From NCBI GenBank assembly GCA_018873245.2, contig JAEMBT020000002.1:1-64000 (forward strand): a stretch of DNA of 64,000 nucleotides, written 5' to 3'. Position 1 is the stretch's first letter, and every line of letters begins with the position of its first letter. The translations under genes and the position numbers were made by a program. Below the pieces are notes generated by a model. That model was given only the letters and a program-made list of their open reading frames with translations, did not search any database and had not been told where the DNA came from. This document shows, piece after piece, positions 34,789 to 45,282 of this stretch. This DNA is from Archegozetes longisetosus. Taxonomy: Eukaryota > Arthropoda > Arachnida > Sarcoptiformes > Trhypochthoniidae.

Positions 34789-36298
34789 CATATTACAAAC
34801 GCTTATCTCTACACTTTTCATCACGATCAACATTTTTTGCATCAAATGTTTGAAAAATCTAATTAAAAGACATTAAAATCTGTCAAAAAGGAAAACTAAA
34901 CCAGCAAGTCATCTAAACATAGAATTTTAATTGTAATAAAACTACTATTTGATAATGATTTTTTTGTAGACACTTCTGTTTTTAGTAAAACTCTTCATTT
35001 TTTACAAAAAATATAGTTTACGTAAAGTATAAATAACACGTGATTTTCGTTCATCTTATAACAAGTGAAATAATTCAACTTTTTCAAAGATAAGCATTTA
35101 TCGATCAATCATTAGCTTGAATAACATTTTGTCGTAAGTATTTTGCGATTAATCTCTAATTATATTTACTAATGATTTTTATTATTTGTCACGAGAAAAA
35201 CAGAGTATATTAGTTCAGTTCTTTATGAATGTTGATCGAGAACAAAGGCTACTCATAGACTATCACTTACAACTTCAATATCTGTAAGATAAATGTAATA
35301 ACTTTAAACATTTGATCCCTTTTAATTATAATCACCATAACTTGTATAATATAATGTTTCCTTTTAATTATTAAGAATATAGATATCTTACTATATCCTA
35401 GTTACTGTAATTTGGTTTACTCAAAATAACATTATTATCTGTATTACATGAAACACATTTGGAACCTTCACAAAGATCTTAACTACTCGTCAAATACAAA
35501 TTATAATTTATAATTAGTGTGCTTAAAAACGATAACTCCACAATTTATTAACGTCCTTAAAACTTGCAAATATTTTGACAAACATTTATAGATAAAACCA
35601 CCATTTTGAGAGAATTTCTCAAAAAATTTAATTAAAATTCTTATTTTTTAACCGCAACAATTGCAAATTATATCAGTGTTTACATCGAAAAGCTCCCACT
35701 ATTTCGTACATATAAACGCATATTTTCTGCAATTTTTTCTCAACAAAAGTAATACTCACTCCTTAAAAATCCAAAATCCTCAGTAAAAAGTATAAGACAA
35801 TTGATTTTATAAAAAAAAAAGAATACAATAAAACTGTAAAACCTCAAATCAAAATAATCTCACATTATTAAACTTTCGTATTAAATGCCATTCTATATTA
35901 TTTTTAATTTGTTTTTATTCAATTCCCTTTTATTTTAGTATTCAGTTTCAATGTTCTGTTATCAAGTTGTACAAACAAAAATAACAAAGTTTTCAGTTCA
36001 AATACATATCAAATTTTTCTGAATTTCTCCCGAAAAATGCGCACTCCACTTATAAGTTATAAGCTATTCACAACAGTATCTTTTTTAACAAGCTATTAAT
36101 TTCTAATAACTTTTTCAATATTCATTGTATTTTGATTACATTTTAGCCAAAACTTAACAAGGATTTTTTGCATCCAATAATTAAATAAGAATTTATCAAA
36201 AAGCTTAATCTTTCAATTAATTAAACTTCTGTTATGATAACTAATTAATTTTGTAACCAAGTAAAAAGCTTTCGTCAGCGATTTGTTGGATTTTCTGG
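34789..36298. other. Intergenic, 3' flank of the neuropeptide receptor gene
   Basis: No gene or repeat is recognised. The region should include the 3' UTR of the distal receptor isoform. On the minus strand an AATAAA-type hexamer occurs around 35,915, but which site is used cannot be told from sequence. Confidence 0.4.
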
Positions 36299-36787
36299 TC
36301 AGAGGACCGTCTCAATTTTTTTTGATTGCATCATTTTTTCTGATCGATTCGCTGCAACAGTTGTCCGATTCCTGTTTTTAAACCTATCTCTAGGTGAATC
36401 AGTCAAATCTGTCAGAACTCGTGATATCGGGGGAGTTCGACTGAAAATACTGGAATTGGTCGAACTTGAAGTCACAACACTGGCATATGTACCAAAGCGA
36501 CCAAGAACTTGATTCGTTTTGATAAATCTTGAATTTACAGCTGGACAACAAGTGAATCGACTCGCAAATAGTCTGAAGCCGTCGCGAAATTTTGAATTCA
36601 TCCAACAATATATAACTGGATTACAGCACGTGTGAAACATTGACAGCCAATGAACCAAAAACCAGACATAAATTATGTGATCGTAATAATAAATAGTCTG
36701 AATGATGTCACCAATTACTATCAATATATTAATGGGAAGCCAACAGATAGTGAACAGTAGTACGACCACAATCATCATTTTGATCAT
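36299..36787 (-). CDS. Distal alternative last exon (4a): TM6, TM7 and Ser/Thr-rich tail
   Basis: After the acceptor AATAATAG, the frame opens with MIKMMIVVVLLFTICWLPIN (TM6, with the conserved CWLP). An acidic third loop with a YYYDH stretch follows, then TM7 with NPVIYCWMNSKFRDGFR. The tail has a CC pair after helix 8, possibly palmitoylated, and is rich in S and T (VVTSSSTNSS), which would suit GRK/arrestin phosphorylation. It ends at the stop at 36,299. It is an intact 162-codon exon plus stop and the more canonical of the two alternatives. Confidence 0.85.
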   Translation of the reverse strand: MIKMMIVVVLLFTICWLPINILIVIGDIIQTIYYYDHIIYVWFLVHWLSMFHTCCNPVIYCWMNSKFRDGFRLFASRFTCCPAVNSRFIKTNQVLGRFGTYASVVTSSSTNSSIFSRTPPISRVLTDLTDSPRDRFKNRNRTTVAANRSEKMMQSKKIETVL

Positions 36788-39700
36788 CTATTATTCGTTA
36801 AAATACTTTTATTCTTGTAACTAATTTACGGCCCTTTAAAGCGTTCTAAAAGCTGTGATAGGATAAATATTGTATTGCTAAGCATTTACAAAATAAAAAA
36901 ACATAACTTCGAGAGTAAGTAGTTTTTGGTAGCTTTCGATATTTCAACCAAATCAGTTTTATAGATTTTTATTTCACTCTTGCTTTTACTTTTAAAAGTC
37001 GAACTCATACCAATTCGGAATCCCAATAGTAGAGTTATTAGACTGACTCATTATCTCATATATTGTGATTTTTACCCCAAAATTGTATCAGTTTAAGTGA
37101 CCAGTTTCTCACAAATGTCGGATAAACTAAAAAATGTTTCACTAAACGATTTGTCATTAAATCAATTGAATCATATTCTCATTTAATATGTAATCACAGA
37201 TTCTTTGACCATAATTGATAGCTAATGCAACGAACGTGTCAGAGTTTTCTCACTTTGCTCATTACTATTCAATCACTTAAATCAAACAATAGAAGTCTAT
37301 CTTTATTATTGGTCTCATACTGACCAAAGTCGACCGATTCTTTCAAAAAGCTCGAGTAAAACATCAATTAAGACTTCTAATCATCACATTAATGCACGAG
37401 ATGCAAAGCAAAGCAAGTCTAGACCAAGTCAATCACCATTAATAGATCGGATAGAACTGATTTCGATGCAGTCCACATTTGCAAGTATAGCCTTAAACTT
37501 TGATTATGTTATAAAGGTCATTCAGATGGTAATTTAGTATAAAACATAAATAATATAATAGTTTAGGCCGACAATTAGGTGACAAATTTTATAACTTTTC
37601 ATATACTGTCAAGTTCTCAATTGAAGGCTTTGTTTCCAAAAGGGCTTAAATGCCAAAATTTTAAAAACTGAGTTACACATTCATTCTTATACATTTAGAT
37701 ACAAGGAATTTGAAAAAGGTTTCAAATTCTCTGAAATGTCTAAATCTTGTGGAAAAATGAGATCAAAAATTAAGTTTTTTCCAAAAAGGCTTAAATCCAT
37801 CAGCAATTTATTTCCAAAAGGACTTATATCCCATTTAGACCAATTAAAAACCAGAAAAATGACGAAATTCATTGTTTCTGCCACACGAGGGTAGGCAAAA
37901 CATCTCTTGTTAATTAATTTAATTTTTATGAAAATTCATTTTAAACATTGATACTAGAGCAAATTTTATCAAAAAATAGAAGTTGATCGTTTAATGAATG
38001 AACAATTAAAGTTTAAAAAAAATAAAAATTCACTAATTTTGTATTAACTTTTGCCCTCTCACTTGGATTTAAGACCTTTTGGAATAAAAGTTTGCTTTAA
38101 TTCCAAAAGGTCTTATATCCGAAAATATTTTCATTAAAAGTTTTCTAATTAAGTTTGATTTTTCTAACTACATTTTTCTGGCCACGTTTTCCTATCTTTT
38201 AAATAAAAACAAGACTTCAAACGGATTGAACGAGAAATAAACTTTTAAAACGTTTTTGTGTTTTTCTTCGTTTCGCATTTTTTGGATAAAGCCCTTTTAG
38301 AAACGTTGCCTTCAATTATTACTGGTATTAATATTAGTCGAGTATTAGCAAGTATTCATCATATCAATAAAACTATCGTTTTGATCATACCATCATTGAA
38401 ATAGAACAATTGAAAAATCTAAAAATAACAATGCCATAAAATCGGCAATACACCGATCAATTTTCATATAACATTAACTTAAAAAGCCTGAGTATTATTG
38501 TATACTTCGAATAAGATTTGATCAAAACAATGTCTTCTTCAAACATACAGTATACTTTAAACAGACAGTATCAATGGATGACCCGAAAAATTGTTGCAAT
38601 CTTTGACAAATTTTCAAAATTTGCTCTATATACAAATTTACTCGAATCATAATTTCTTAGAATGAAATTACTCTATTAGAAAATGTCTTGTAAGCTAAAT
38701 ACAGCTTCGAGACCCGCTCAACAACTATATTTTTTATCATTACCGACTATCAACCTTTTCTCATGTTCTAGAGTTGAGGTGAATACTTTCGCATAAATAT
38801 ATCTGTGAATAACCTGATTTAGTATTAGTAGTCTTCTATGATTCTTTCATCACACTCCAATTGTTTCGAATACAAATTGACAAATTTGTCGACTTAAGTA
38901 TAATATGATTGATCAAGTAGTGTTTGTTCGAAAGCCTCTCAACTATTCTGATTATTCATATCAATATCTATTCTATGATTGATTGTTATTCTGTTAGTTT
39001 TAGTTTTTACATCATTCATGTCGGCAACCGTTTGTCTTTTATGTTTGTTAAACTGAAGTGTAGCTAAATTTATCCTATTATGATTAGGATTCAAATTATT
39101 TAGTTCTGTTTCAGTTAATCGCAGACACCGAACAAATCTAAGCAAATGTCTTAAACAAGATCTGAATTTCGAATTCATAGTGAAGTAAATGATAGGATTG
39201 TAAGAGCAGTGGCTCATTGCTAACCAATGACTTGTGGTCCAAATCAACATAATATGTTTGTGACGCCATATCTCTGGTCTTTGGTCTCCAATTATGTAAA
39301 CTGTATTCAATGGTAGCCAACAAACAGCAAACCCCATTACACATACGATCATCATTTTGATCATCTGACAGACAAACAGACATTAAATCAAACATTCAGT
39401 TAATTAATGCAAATACAGAAAATGCAAAATAAACCATTTCCCCTATATTTATCATGTTAAAATACAGAATTTTAATCAATAATCCAAGCCCATAATCCAA
39501 ACCCATCTAAAGCATTAATGCAGCCGTTTAGTCATCACCTCATTCAATCACCATCTCAGCTCTCAACTTTTGAACATCAATCAAGCCAATTGATTATTTT
39601 TCTCTTGTTTAACAACATAAATATGTTGTCTTTCACATTAAACAAGATTCATATTTTCTTCAAATCTTAATAAAAATTTCTGTCCTGCTCAATTCAAATT

Positions 39701-42700
39701 TCATTTTCAACATTTCAATAGATTTGAATACTACTAAAATTACTAATAAATTAAATCAATATTATATATGACTAACTGAAAGGTTAGGTTAGCTTAGCCT
39801 TTAAACCGTGTGTAAACATGTAAAACTGAATATCTAAAAGCTGAAAATTTCAGGTAAATAGCGATCAAATGAATAAAACAGAGTTGTCTGCTAGGCGATC
39901 TGCAGTCAAATCCTGTTCGAGAGCAGACTTAGCGCACAACACTAAAACAATCAGTTCTAACATTGACCCATCAGTACATAATATCGACATCAATATTCAG
40001 CCCTTTTCTCACCCTATTGCTAGCATTGCGGCCTCAAAGCTAAAACCTAACCTAAATACCGTTACAAACAATTAATAGTCGAGTAATTGCTAACCGAACC
40101 CTTAAACCAGCAAACATGATTAATACCTGAACTGGCATTTAATCAATAATATTAAACATTCGTGCAATCTTTTGCAATATAACATATTCTTGCAATCCGT
40201 TTACTACGTTTGGTTAATCAAACGTTTTACTCAACATTTGCTACTTGTTTAAATTGAAATTTTTCTTACTACAAAGTAGTAATGTTCACTTAATTACCAT
40301 TCGATTGTTTAATAAAACTATTATGAAAAAGCTTGGACTTAACCGAATCTTTGCCCTACGATCAATTATTACAATGAATTAACCAATAAAAAACCGTTTA
40401 TTCAGTCCTTTTAATCGGAAATCATTTGAATTGATTAAGTTTTAAATCATGTTCATAATGAATACCTTTCTCTTGTTTGCGGCCATTCTCGCATCTCTAG
40501 CATCTTGTGCCTCTCCAGGTGTTTGTTTGCCCCATACTATAATAGCTATTCTCGTATAGGTATAGATCAGAACTGTTAGTGGAAAAGCGTATTGCAATAC
40601 CATTAATGCCATCGAATAATAGTATCGTCTATTATTGTCTTGCCAGTCTTCCATACAAGTAAAGTATGAACTATTCGGCTGTTTTATCAATTTAGATAAT
40701 ATAGCGGTTGGCATTGGTGTCAGCAGGGACACGATCCAAATTACTAGTATTATTAGTTTGGCCTGTAGTTTAGTCATTCTTGGACGCAATGGATATAATA
40801 TTGCTATATATCTGTTAGTATTAAATAATTATTCAATTTGATTAAAATGCAAAACTACTGTATAGGTTTAATTGGCTTCTTCTATTTACAGCAATAAATC
40901 GATTCTTCAAAATAACTTAAATACCGATTTAATACTGATTATTCGAAATTTCATTTTTTTAACAACGCAGCTTTCTCCTAATCGAAACTTTCAGATCAAA
41001 ATCAAAACTAACAAACATTAGGGAATCGTTAAATTCAACAAATTTTTACAGATAGCTCTTAATATAAATAATAAAAGTACACAAACCGATTTTGCTTAAT
41101 ATTAAAATCTTGACGGTTTTCAGATTTAATTATACTTATAGAATACTCATAAATAGCAAGTATATTATTACTTTCTATTTAAAAGGGAAGTATCTAGCCA
41201 ATAAGATTCCGATTTCGAAAAAATTTTCATCAGATAAATGGCATGTCATATGATGTTCAAAAATTATATTCAAAAATGCTGACCGCCATTTCCCCAAAAG
41301 TTATACTCATTTAAAAATTTAATTCTCAATAGAGCTTATCGAGTGATAGATACAGTTTAATAGAACGTTGTTATTAAGATTCATTTTATCTACAATTTTT
41401 AAGAACTATTTTAGAAAATTAGATCAAATAAACTAATGAAAGTGGAAAAATTCATCTTCGAAACAATGTTTGATGCATAAATGATAGCTACAATGACTGC
41501 ATGTAATAAAAGCACTCGAATAACAAAACTCGCAATTGTTGGCTAGAACATTTTTAAAACAAACTTCATAGATATTATCAAATTCTCCTGTTTTCTTCGA
41601 TATAACCTGATTTAAAATAAAGTCTATCATAGATAGTTAGTATTATATTACTTTTGAAATTGTTTACTTTTAATTTGAAAAGCTTGTGTATGATTAATAG
41701 CTGTACTATACAATACTAGTAAGCCTAATGTATCTCTCATACTATTGTTTGAATAGGAGTTAATCGGAATTTTGAATGATCATAACTTTTGGAGAAGTGG
41801 CGGTCAACATTTTTGAATATCACTTTTGAGCATCATATGACATGATACTTATTTGATAAAAATTTTTTTTGAAATCGGAATCTTAGTGGTCGGACACTTC
41901 CCGTTTTACTTTCTTAGTTATGTTATATTAAGCTAAATGAATGGTAATGTAATTTTAAATTCTCATTCAAAGTTAGGATTACAATAAAAAATTAATTTTA
42001 ATCAACATAACCGTTGCACCTATGATAAGCATTGAAGAAATAAGAAAAACATAATTGAATCTTACACCAACTATATGTTATAAAGATTCTTTCAGAACAT
42101 TGTGACCAATCACTAAAACAGATTTGGCCAGTGATTTTATCATAAGCGCAACGATTATGTTGATTAAAATTAATTTTCCATTGTAATCCTGACTTTGGAT
42201 AAGAATTTAAAATTACATTACCATTCGTTTAACTTAATATAACTAAGAAACTAATCAAAACGTAATAAGATACTTGCTATTCAGCTATTTATGAGGATTC
42301 TATAAGTATAATTAAGTCTGAAAAGTACCAAAAAATTAATATTAAGCAAAATCGGCCTGTGTACTTTTATTATTTACATTAAGATCTGTCTGTGAACATT
42401 TTTAAAAAATTTTTTGAATTTAACGATTCCCTAGTGTCCCTTGTAAGTTCTCATTAAATAATCCAATCGACTAACAGTATCAAATACTCAAATTAAGAGT
42501 TCGTTTACCGAATACTAAGCCTAAAGTTAGTCTACACGTAGATCTAGTGTTGACGCTTACAATGTAATGACCTGCCAGACACTAGTTTATATCGCATTTG
42601 AAAATTCTTTTCGATTCATTAGTGTTTCAATGTCCAGTTATTTTTCAATCACTCATCTCCAAACTAATTATAATTACAAACTGATTTTCTCTTGGCAAAT

Positions 42701-44609
42701 CAATCAATTAAACATTATCAATACTATACCTGTCAATGCTAATAGCTACCAATGTATAGGCGCTCACAAATACAGAGACAGCTTGCGAATAGCAAACAAT
42801 CACACACATCACTGACCCGAAAGGCCAGTATTGAAGCAATAGATTCGAAACAAATGTAAATGGAATACAAAGTGCAGCCATCAATATATCTCCAATCGCT
42901 AGATTAACGATGAATAAGTTGGTCACGGTTTGCATTCGCTGATACGCTAATACTATGTATATGACAATTCCATTACCACCGATTGCTGCCAACCATATAA
43001 TTATATACATGACATACATTAGTATCTGCAAAATTTTTAATCAACTTATTTAATACTCTTTATCTTCAACACTAAACATAATATTTAGTATATGAACAAA
43101 TCAAATATTAGAAAATGCATAGTTCATCTCAGAAACTACTTTCGGGAACAAAATTTTATTCTAATTTTCTAGATTTAACTCAACATTAATAACACTAAGA
43201 AAAGTGTGCATCTTTTTCAAATATTGTTTGTATGGATGTTCAGCCAACAGATAAAGTGATCATCATTCAAAGTGCTCCAAAATTGCGAACAGATTACGGT
43301 TCAGCGTCAATTGAGCGCAAACATTTGAGCGCTATACATTTGAGCGCAGTCAATTAAGTGCAGAGGGTATTGAACGTATGACAATTGAGCGAACGACTAC
43401 TAAGCGCTTAAAAATTGCGCGCAACGATAATTGAGCTTTAAGAGCGACTTTTACTCAAATTTTTAACTACTTTCATAGCGTAGCGGTCATTGCACATGAT
43501 TGAAAAACGTACGCATACGAGTTCTAATATAGTTATTGTCATTAATTATTGTATTAAATTATTTTTTGAAAAATTCTAACTTTAATCTAATATAATTAAA
43601 CTGAATTTAATCCAATCCAGTTGAGTAGGGTTTAATTAAATTAATCAAAATAAAAGATTCATATTTTGATTCAATTTTATTTTATTGAATTTAATGACGA
43701 AATCAGAAAATGCTTTCTCCTAAAAAAATTTAATTTAGTAAAATTATATTTAATTCTATATTTAATATTTGGCGCTCAATTGTCGTCGTTTAATTGTCAT
43801 CCGCTTAATTGTTTGAGCTCGATTGACGTGCTACGCAGATTACATTTAAAACTTGAAAAATCTAACATTTTTGTAGATAGAAAATGAACAATGCCGCCTC
43901 TACTACTATACAGTACAGAATGTTTTTAGGTCCTAGTCACTTCTGTACGCAGCTCACGAGAAAACTTAATATGATGTATATCACTCAGCTTTCTCTACTT
44001 CTGTATAATTGATAATAATTTGAATAGTTCTTTTCAATATATTTGCAAACTTATAATACTTTTATTAATTATCATAACCATAATTTGCCAAAAGGCTCAA
44101 TGCTTAAGATAAGATTCTTTAAGAATTTATTCAAATTCGAATACTCTGCAACTCATCAGATTTAAACAACTTTTCTCGAAGTCCGAAATTTTTAGTCTCC
44201 GTCTTCATAAACATTTTTTCAAATTCTATAGTCGTTAACCGGTTTTGGCACTATCTATCTTTACTATAAAACGCTAATATTTAAGCTCTATATCTTTAGT
44301 TGGATGGCCAGAACCCTGCCTCTTAACAGAGTATCAGATAAATGATAACATTTTTTTATAATGTCAATCCTACTTTAATTGCTTTTGAAGCAGATGACTA
44401 TAAAAATGGGTCTATCACTTAAACATTCAGTCTATAAAACTTATATGATAAACATTTTACAATACCTGTATCGCAACTGTCGTTTTATGTTTGTTAACAT
44501 GTGTGTCATCAGATTCTAATGCATCTTCAAAACTAATGTTCTGTATTGGATCTGACATATTATAATCAAAGTTTTCAGTACTTCTGCTTGAAGTCAGATT
44601 ATTAAACAT
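36299..44609 (-). CDS. RYamide/luqin-type neuropeptide GPCR with two alternative last exons
   Basis: The exons are 44609-44466, 43025-42730, 40811-40466, and then either 39364-38939 or 36787-36299. The splice phases fit for both, giving about 403 or 424 aa. Exon 1 is an extracellular N-terminus with N-glycosylation sequons (NLT, NMS, NIS). Exon 2 holds TM1-TM3, with MQTVTNLFIVNLAIGDI in TM2 and the TM3 cysteine. The exon 2/3 junction splits the R codon of IDRY. Exon 3 holds TM4-TM5, the second-loop cysteine (FTCMEDW) and the loop VWGKQTPGEAQDARD. The 'GK-PGEA--RD-RMA--KRK' loop and MIKMM before TM6 closely fit insect RYamide receptors and their luqin-receptor relatives. Tachykinin- or NPY-type receptors are the alternatives. 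It should signal through a G protein at the plasma membrane of neuronal or endocrine target cells. Introns are 1.4-3.7 kb and host several transposons. Confidence 0.88.
37631..38303. mobile_element. Foldback element FB3 with TTCCAAAAGGCTTAAATCC units
   Basis: Units of the type 'ttccaaaaggcttaaatcc' occur on the left at 37,634, 37,778 and 37,811. They recur inverted on the right at 38,064-38,086 and 38,281-38,303, and there is one direct copy at 38,101. The outer tips pair as 'tttccaaaagggctt' and 'aagcccttttagaaa'. The interior is AT-rich. It is a looser, more scattered version of the FB1/FB2 plan and sits in the receptor gene between its two alternative last exons. Confidence 0.6.
38939..39364 (-). 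CDS. Proximal alternative last exon (4b): TM6, TM7 and basic tail
   Basis: After the acceptor TGTCTGTCAG, the frame opens with MIKMMIVCVMGFAVCWLPLN. A different third loop follows (GDQRPEIWRHKH), then TM7 with NPIIYFTMNSKFRSCLR. A basic, N/T-rich C-tail follows, unlike that of 4a. It has 141 codons plus stop. The entry phase is identical to exon 4a, so splicing from exon 3 to either gives a complete seven-TM receptor. The keeping of CWLP, NPxxY and an open frame argues for a functional exon. It would need its own poly(A) site within about 2 kb. Confidence 0.85.
   Translation of the reverse strand: MIKMMIVCVMGFAVCWLPLNTVYIIGDQRPEIWRHKHIMLIWTTSHWLAMSHCSYNPIIYFTMNSKFRSCLRHLLRFVRCLRLTETELNNLNPNHNRINLATLQFNKHKRQTVADMNDVKTKTNRITINHRIDIDMNNQNS
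41185..41902 (-). mobile_element. Nested inverted-repeat element B, carries a transposase-like fragment
   Basis: The left arm, from 41,185 to about 41,330, pairs with the right arm, from about 41,765 to 41,902. Landmarks are 'aagattccgatttcgaaaa' against 'ttttgaaatcggaatctta', and 'ctgaccgccatttccccaaa' against 'tttggagaagtggcggtca'. The minus-strand open frame 41,433-41,630 lies between the arms. The element is inside A, so it probably inserted later or was part of a composite. Confidence 0.7.
41433..41630 (-). pseudogene. Cys/His-rich fragment resembling a piggyBac transposase C-terminus
   Basis: The 65-codon frame ends with a cysteine-rich finger: CEFC, then ITCSHC, HLCIKHCFEDEFFHFH and stop. 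The spacing (C-x2-C, C-x2-C, LC-x2-HC, terminal H-x-H) recalls the C-terminal cysteine-rich domain of piggyBac-type transposases, which also often ends in 'CF-x(3)-YH'. No DDD catalytic core is present. It lies in an intron of the receptor gene within nested inverted repeats, so a host exon is unlikely. The assignment rests on the cysteine pattern only. Confidence 0.45.
41912..42249. mobile_element. Nested inverted-repeat MITE C beside element B
   Basis: The left arm, about 41,912-42,015, and right arm, about 42,150-42,249, are close inverted copies: 'cttagttatgttatattaag' against 'cttaatataactaag', and 'ggattacaataaaaaattaa' against 'ttaattttccattgtaatcc'. The loop is about 135 bp. It is non-coding, starts within about 10 bp of the end of B, and lies inside A. 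Confidence 0.75.
43298..43832. mobile_element. Foldback element FB4 with CAATTGAGCGCA-type ends
   Basis: The left end (43,298-43,440) contains about nine imperfect units of the kind CAATTGAGCGCA/ACATTTGAGCGCT. The right end (43,771-43,832) has about four in reverse complement (GGCGCTCAATTGTCGT and so on). The interior of about 330 bp is AT-rich. The units share the TTGAGCGC core with FB2 but not its flanking bases. It lies in the first intron of the receptor gene. Confidence 0.65.
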
Positions 44610-45246
44610 TTTCTGATTCCGATTTCTTCTTTAATTTAACAATTAAATATAAGTACAATCCAAGTCCTGTGTTTAATACAAGCAATAAATCAAAATGTTA
44701 TCACAGATCTGAACAATTTTTTTCTTCAGTTTCCTAATAAATAATAATCTGATTACTTATTACATCTGAATATAAATATTGACACAATCACTTTGATTAG
44801 GATTAAAATGTCGTAATTACTTTATATCATTCATTCATTTGATATACTTTTGATCAGTGCTCTAATAAGTGTTACATTTTTGCATATGATAGACGCGATC
44901 GTTTAATATGATTCAAACTGTTTATAGAGTTGTCCAAGACAATCTTTCAGCTCCAAGTCAATCTGATTAAAACAACAATTTACAAAAGGCATAGTTAGAT
45001 CATACGGTACGAATGAGAGTGTGCCAAACATTAACAAATCGGTTCTAAATAAATACCAATTTTAATGGAGTCATGACAGCTATAAAGCATTAGCCCTCAG
45101 TCTTCTTAATTGTTTATTAGTAACAAATGAAAGCAAGCGTAAACCTCAAACTTACCACAAAAATATCGTAGTTTTCATTATGCAAACATTTGACTCCCTT
45201 TATTTAGGAATTACAAATTATTAAACAAAACTTCAAATAATCTATA

Positions 45247-45282
<36 letters not shown>
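45247..45282 (+). repeat. (TGTC)9 microsatellite
   Basis: Nine perfect TGTC units, 36 bp, about 640 bases upstream of the receptor start codon. Perfect repeats of this length are usually polymorphic. Confidence 0.95.

Larger units (their letters stand above)
41019..42433. mobile_element. Outer long-inverted-repeat element A in receptor intron 2
   Basis: The ends read TAGGGAATCGTTAAATTCAA at 41,019 and its near complement ending at 42,433. The arms run for about 160-170 bp (left to about 41,180; right from about 42,260), with inner landmarks 'aaaccgattttgcttaata' against 'tattaagcaaaatcggcct'. Two further inverted-repeat elements (B and C) lie inside it. TA at both tips suggests a TA target. 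Confidence 0.75.
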
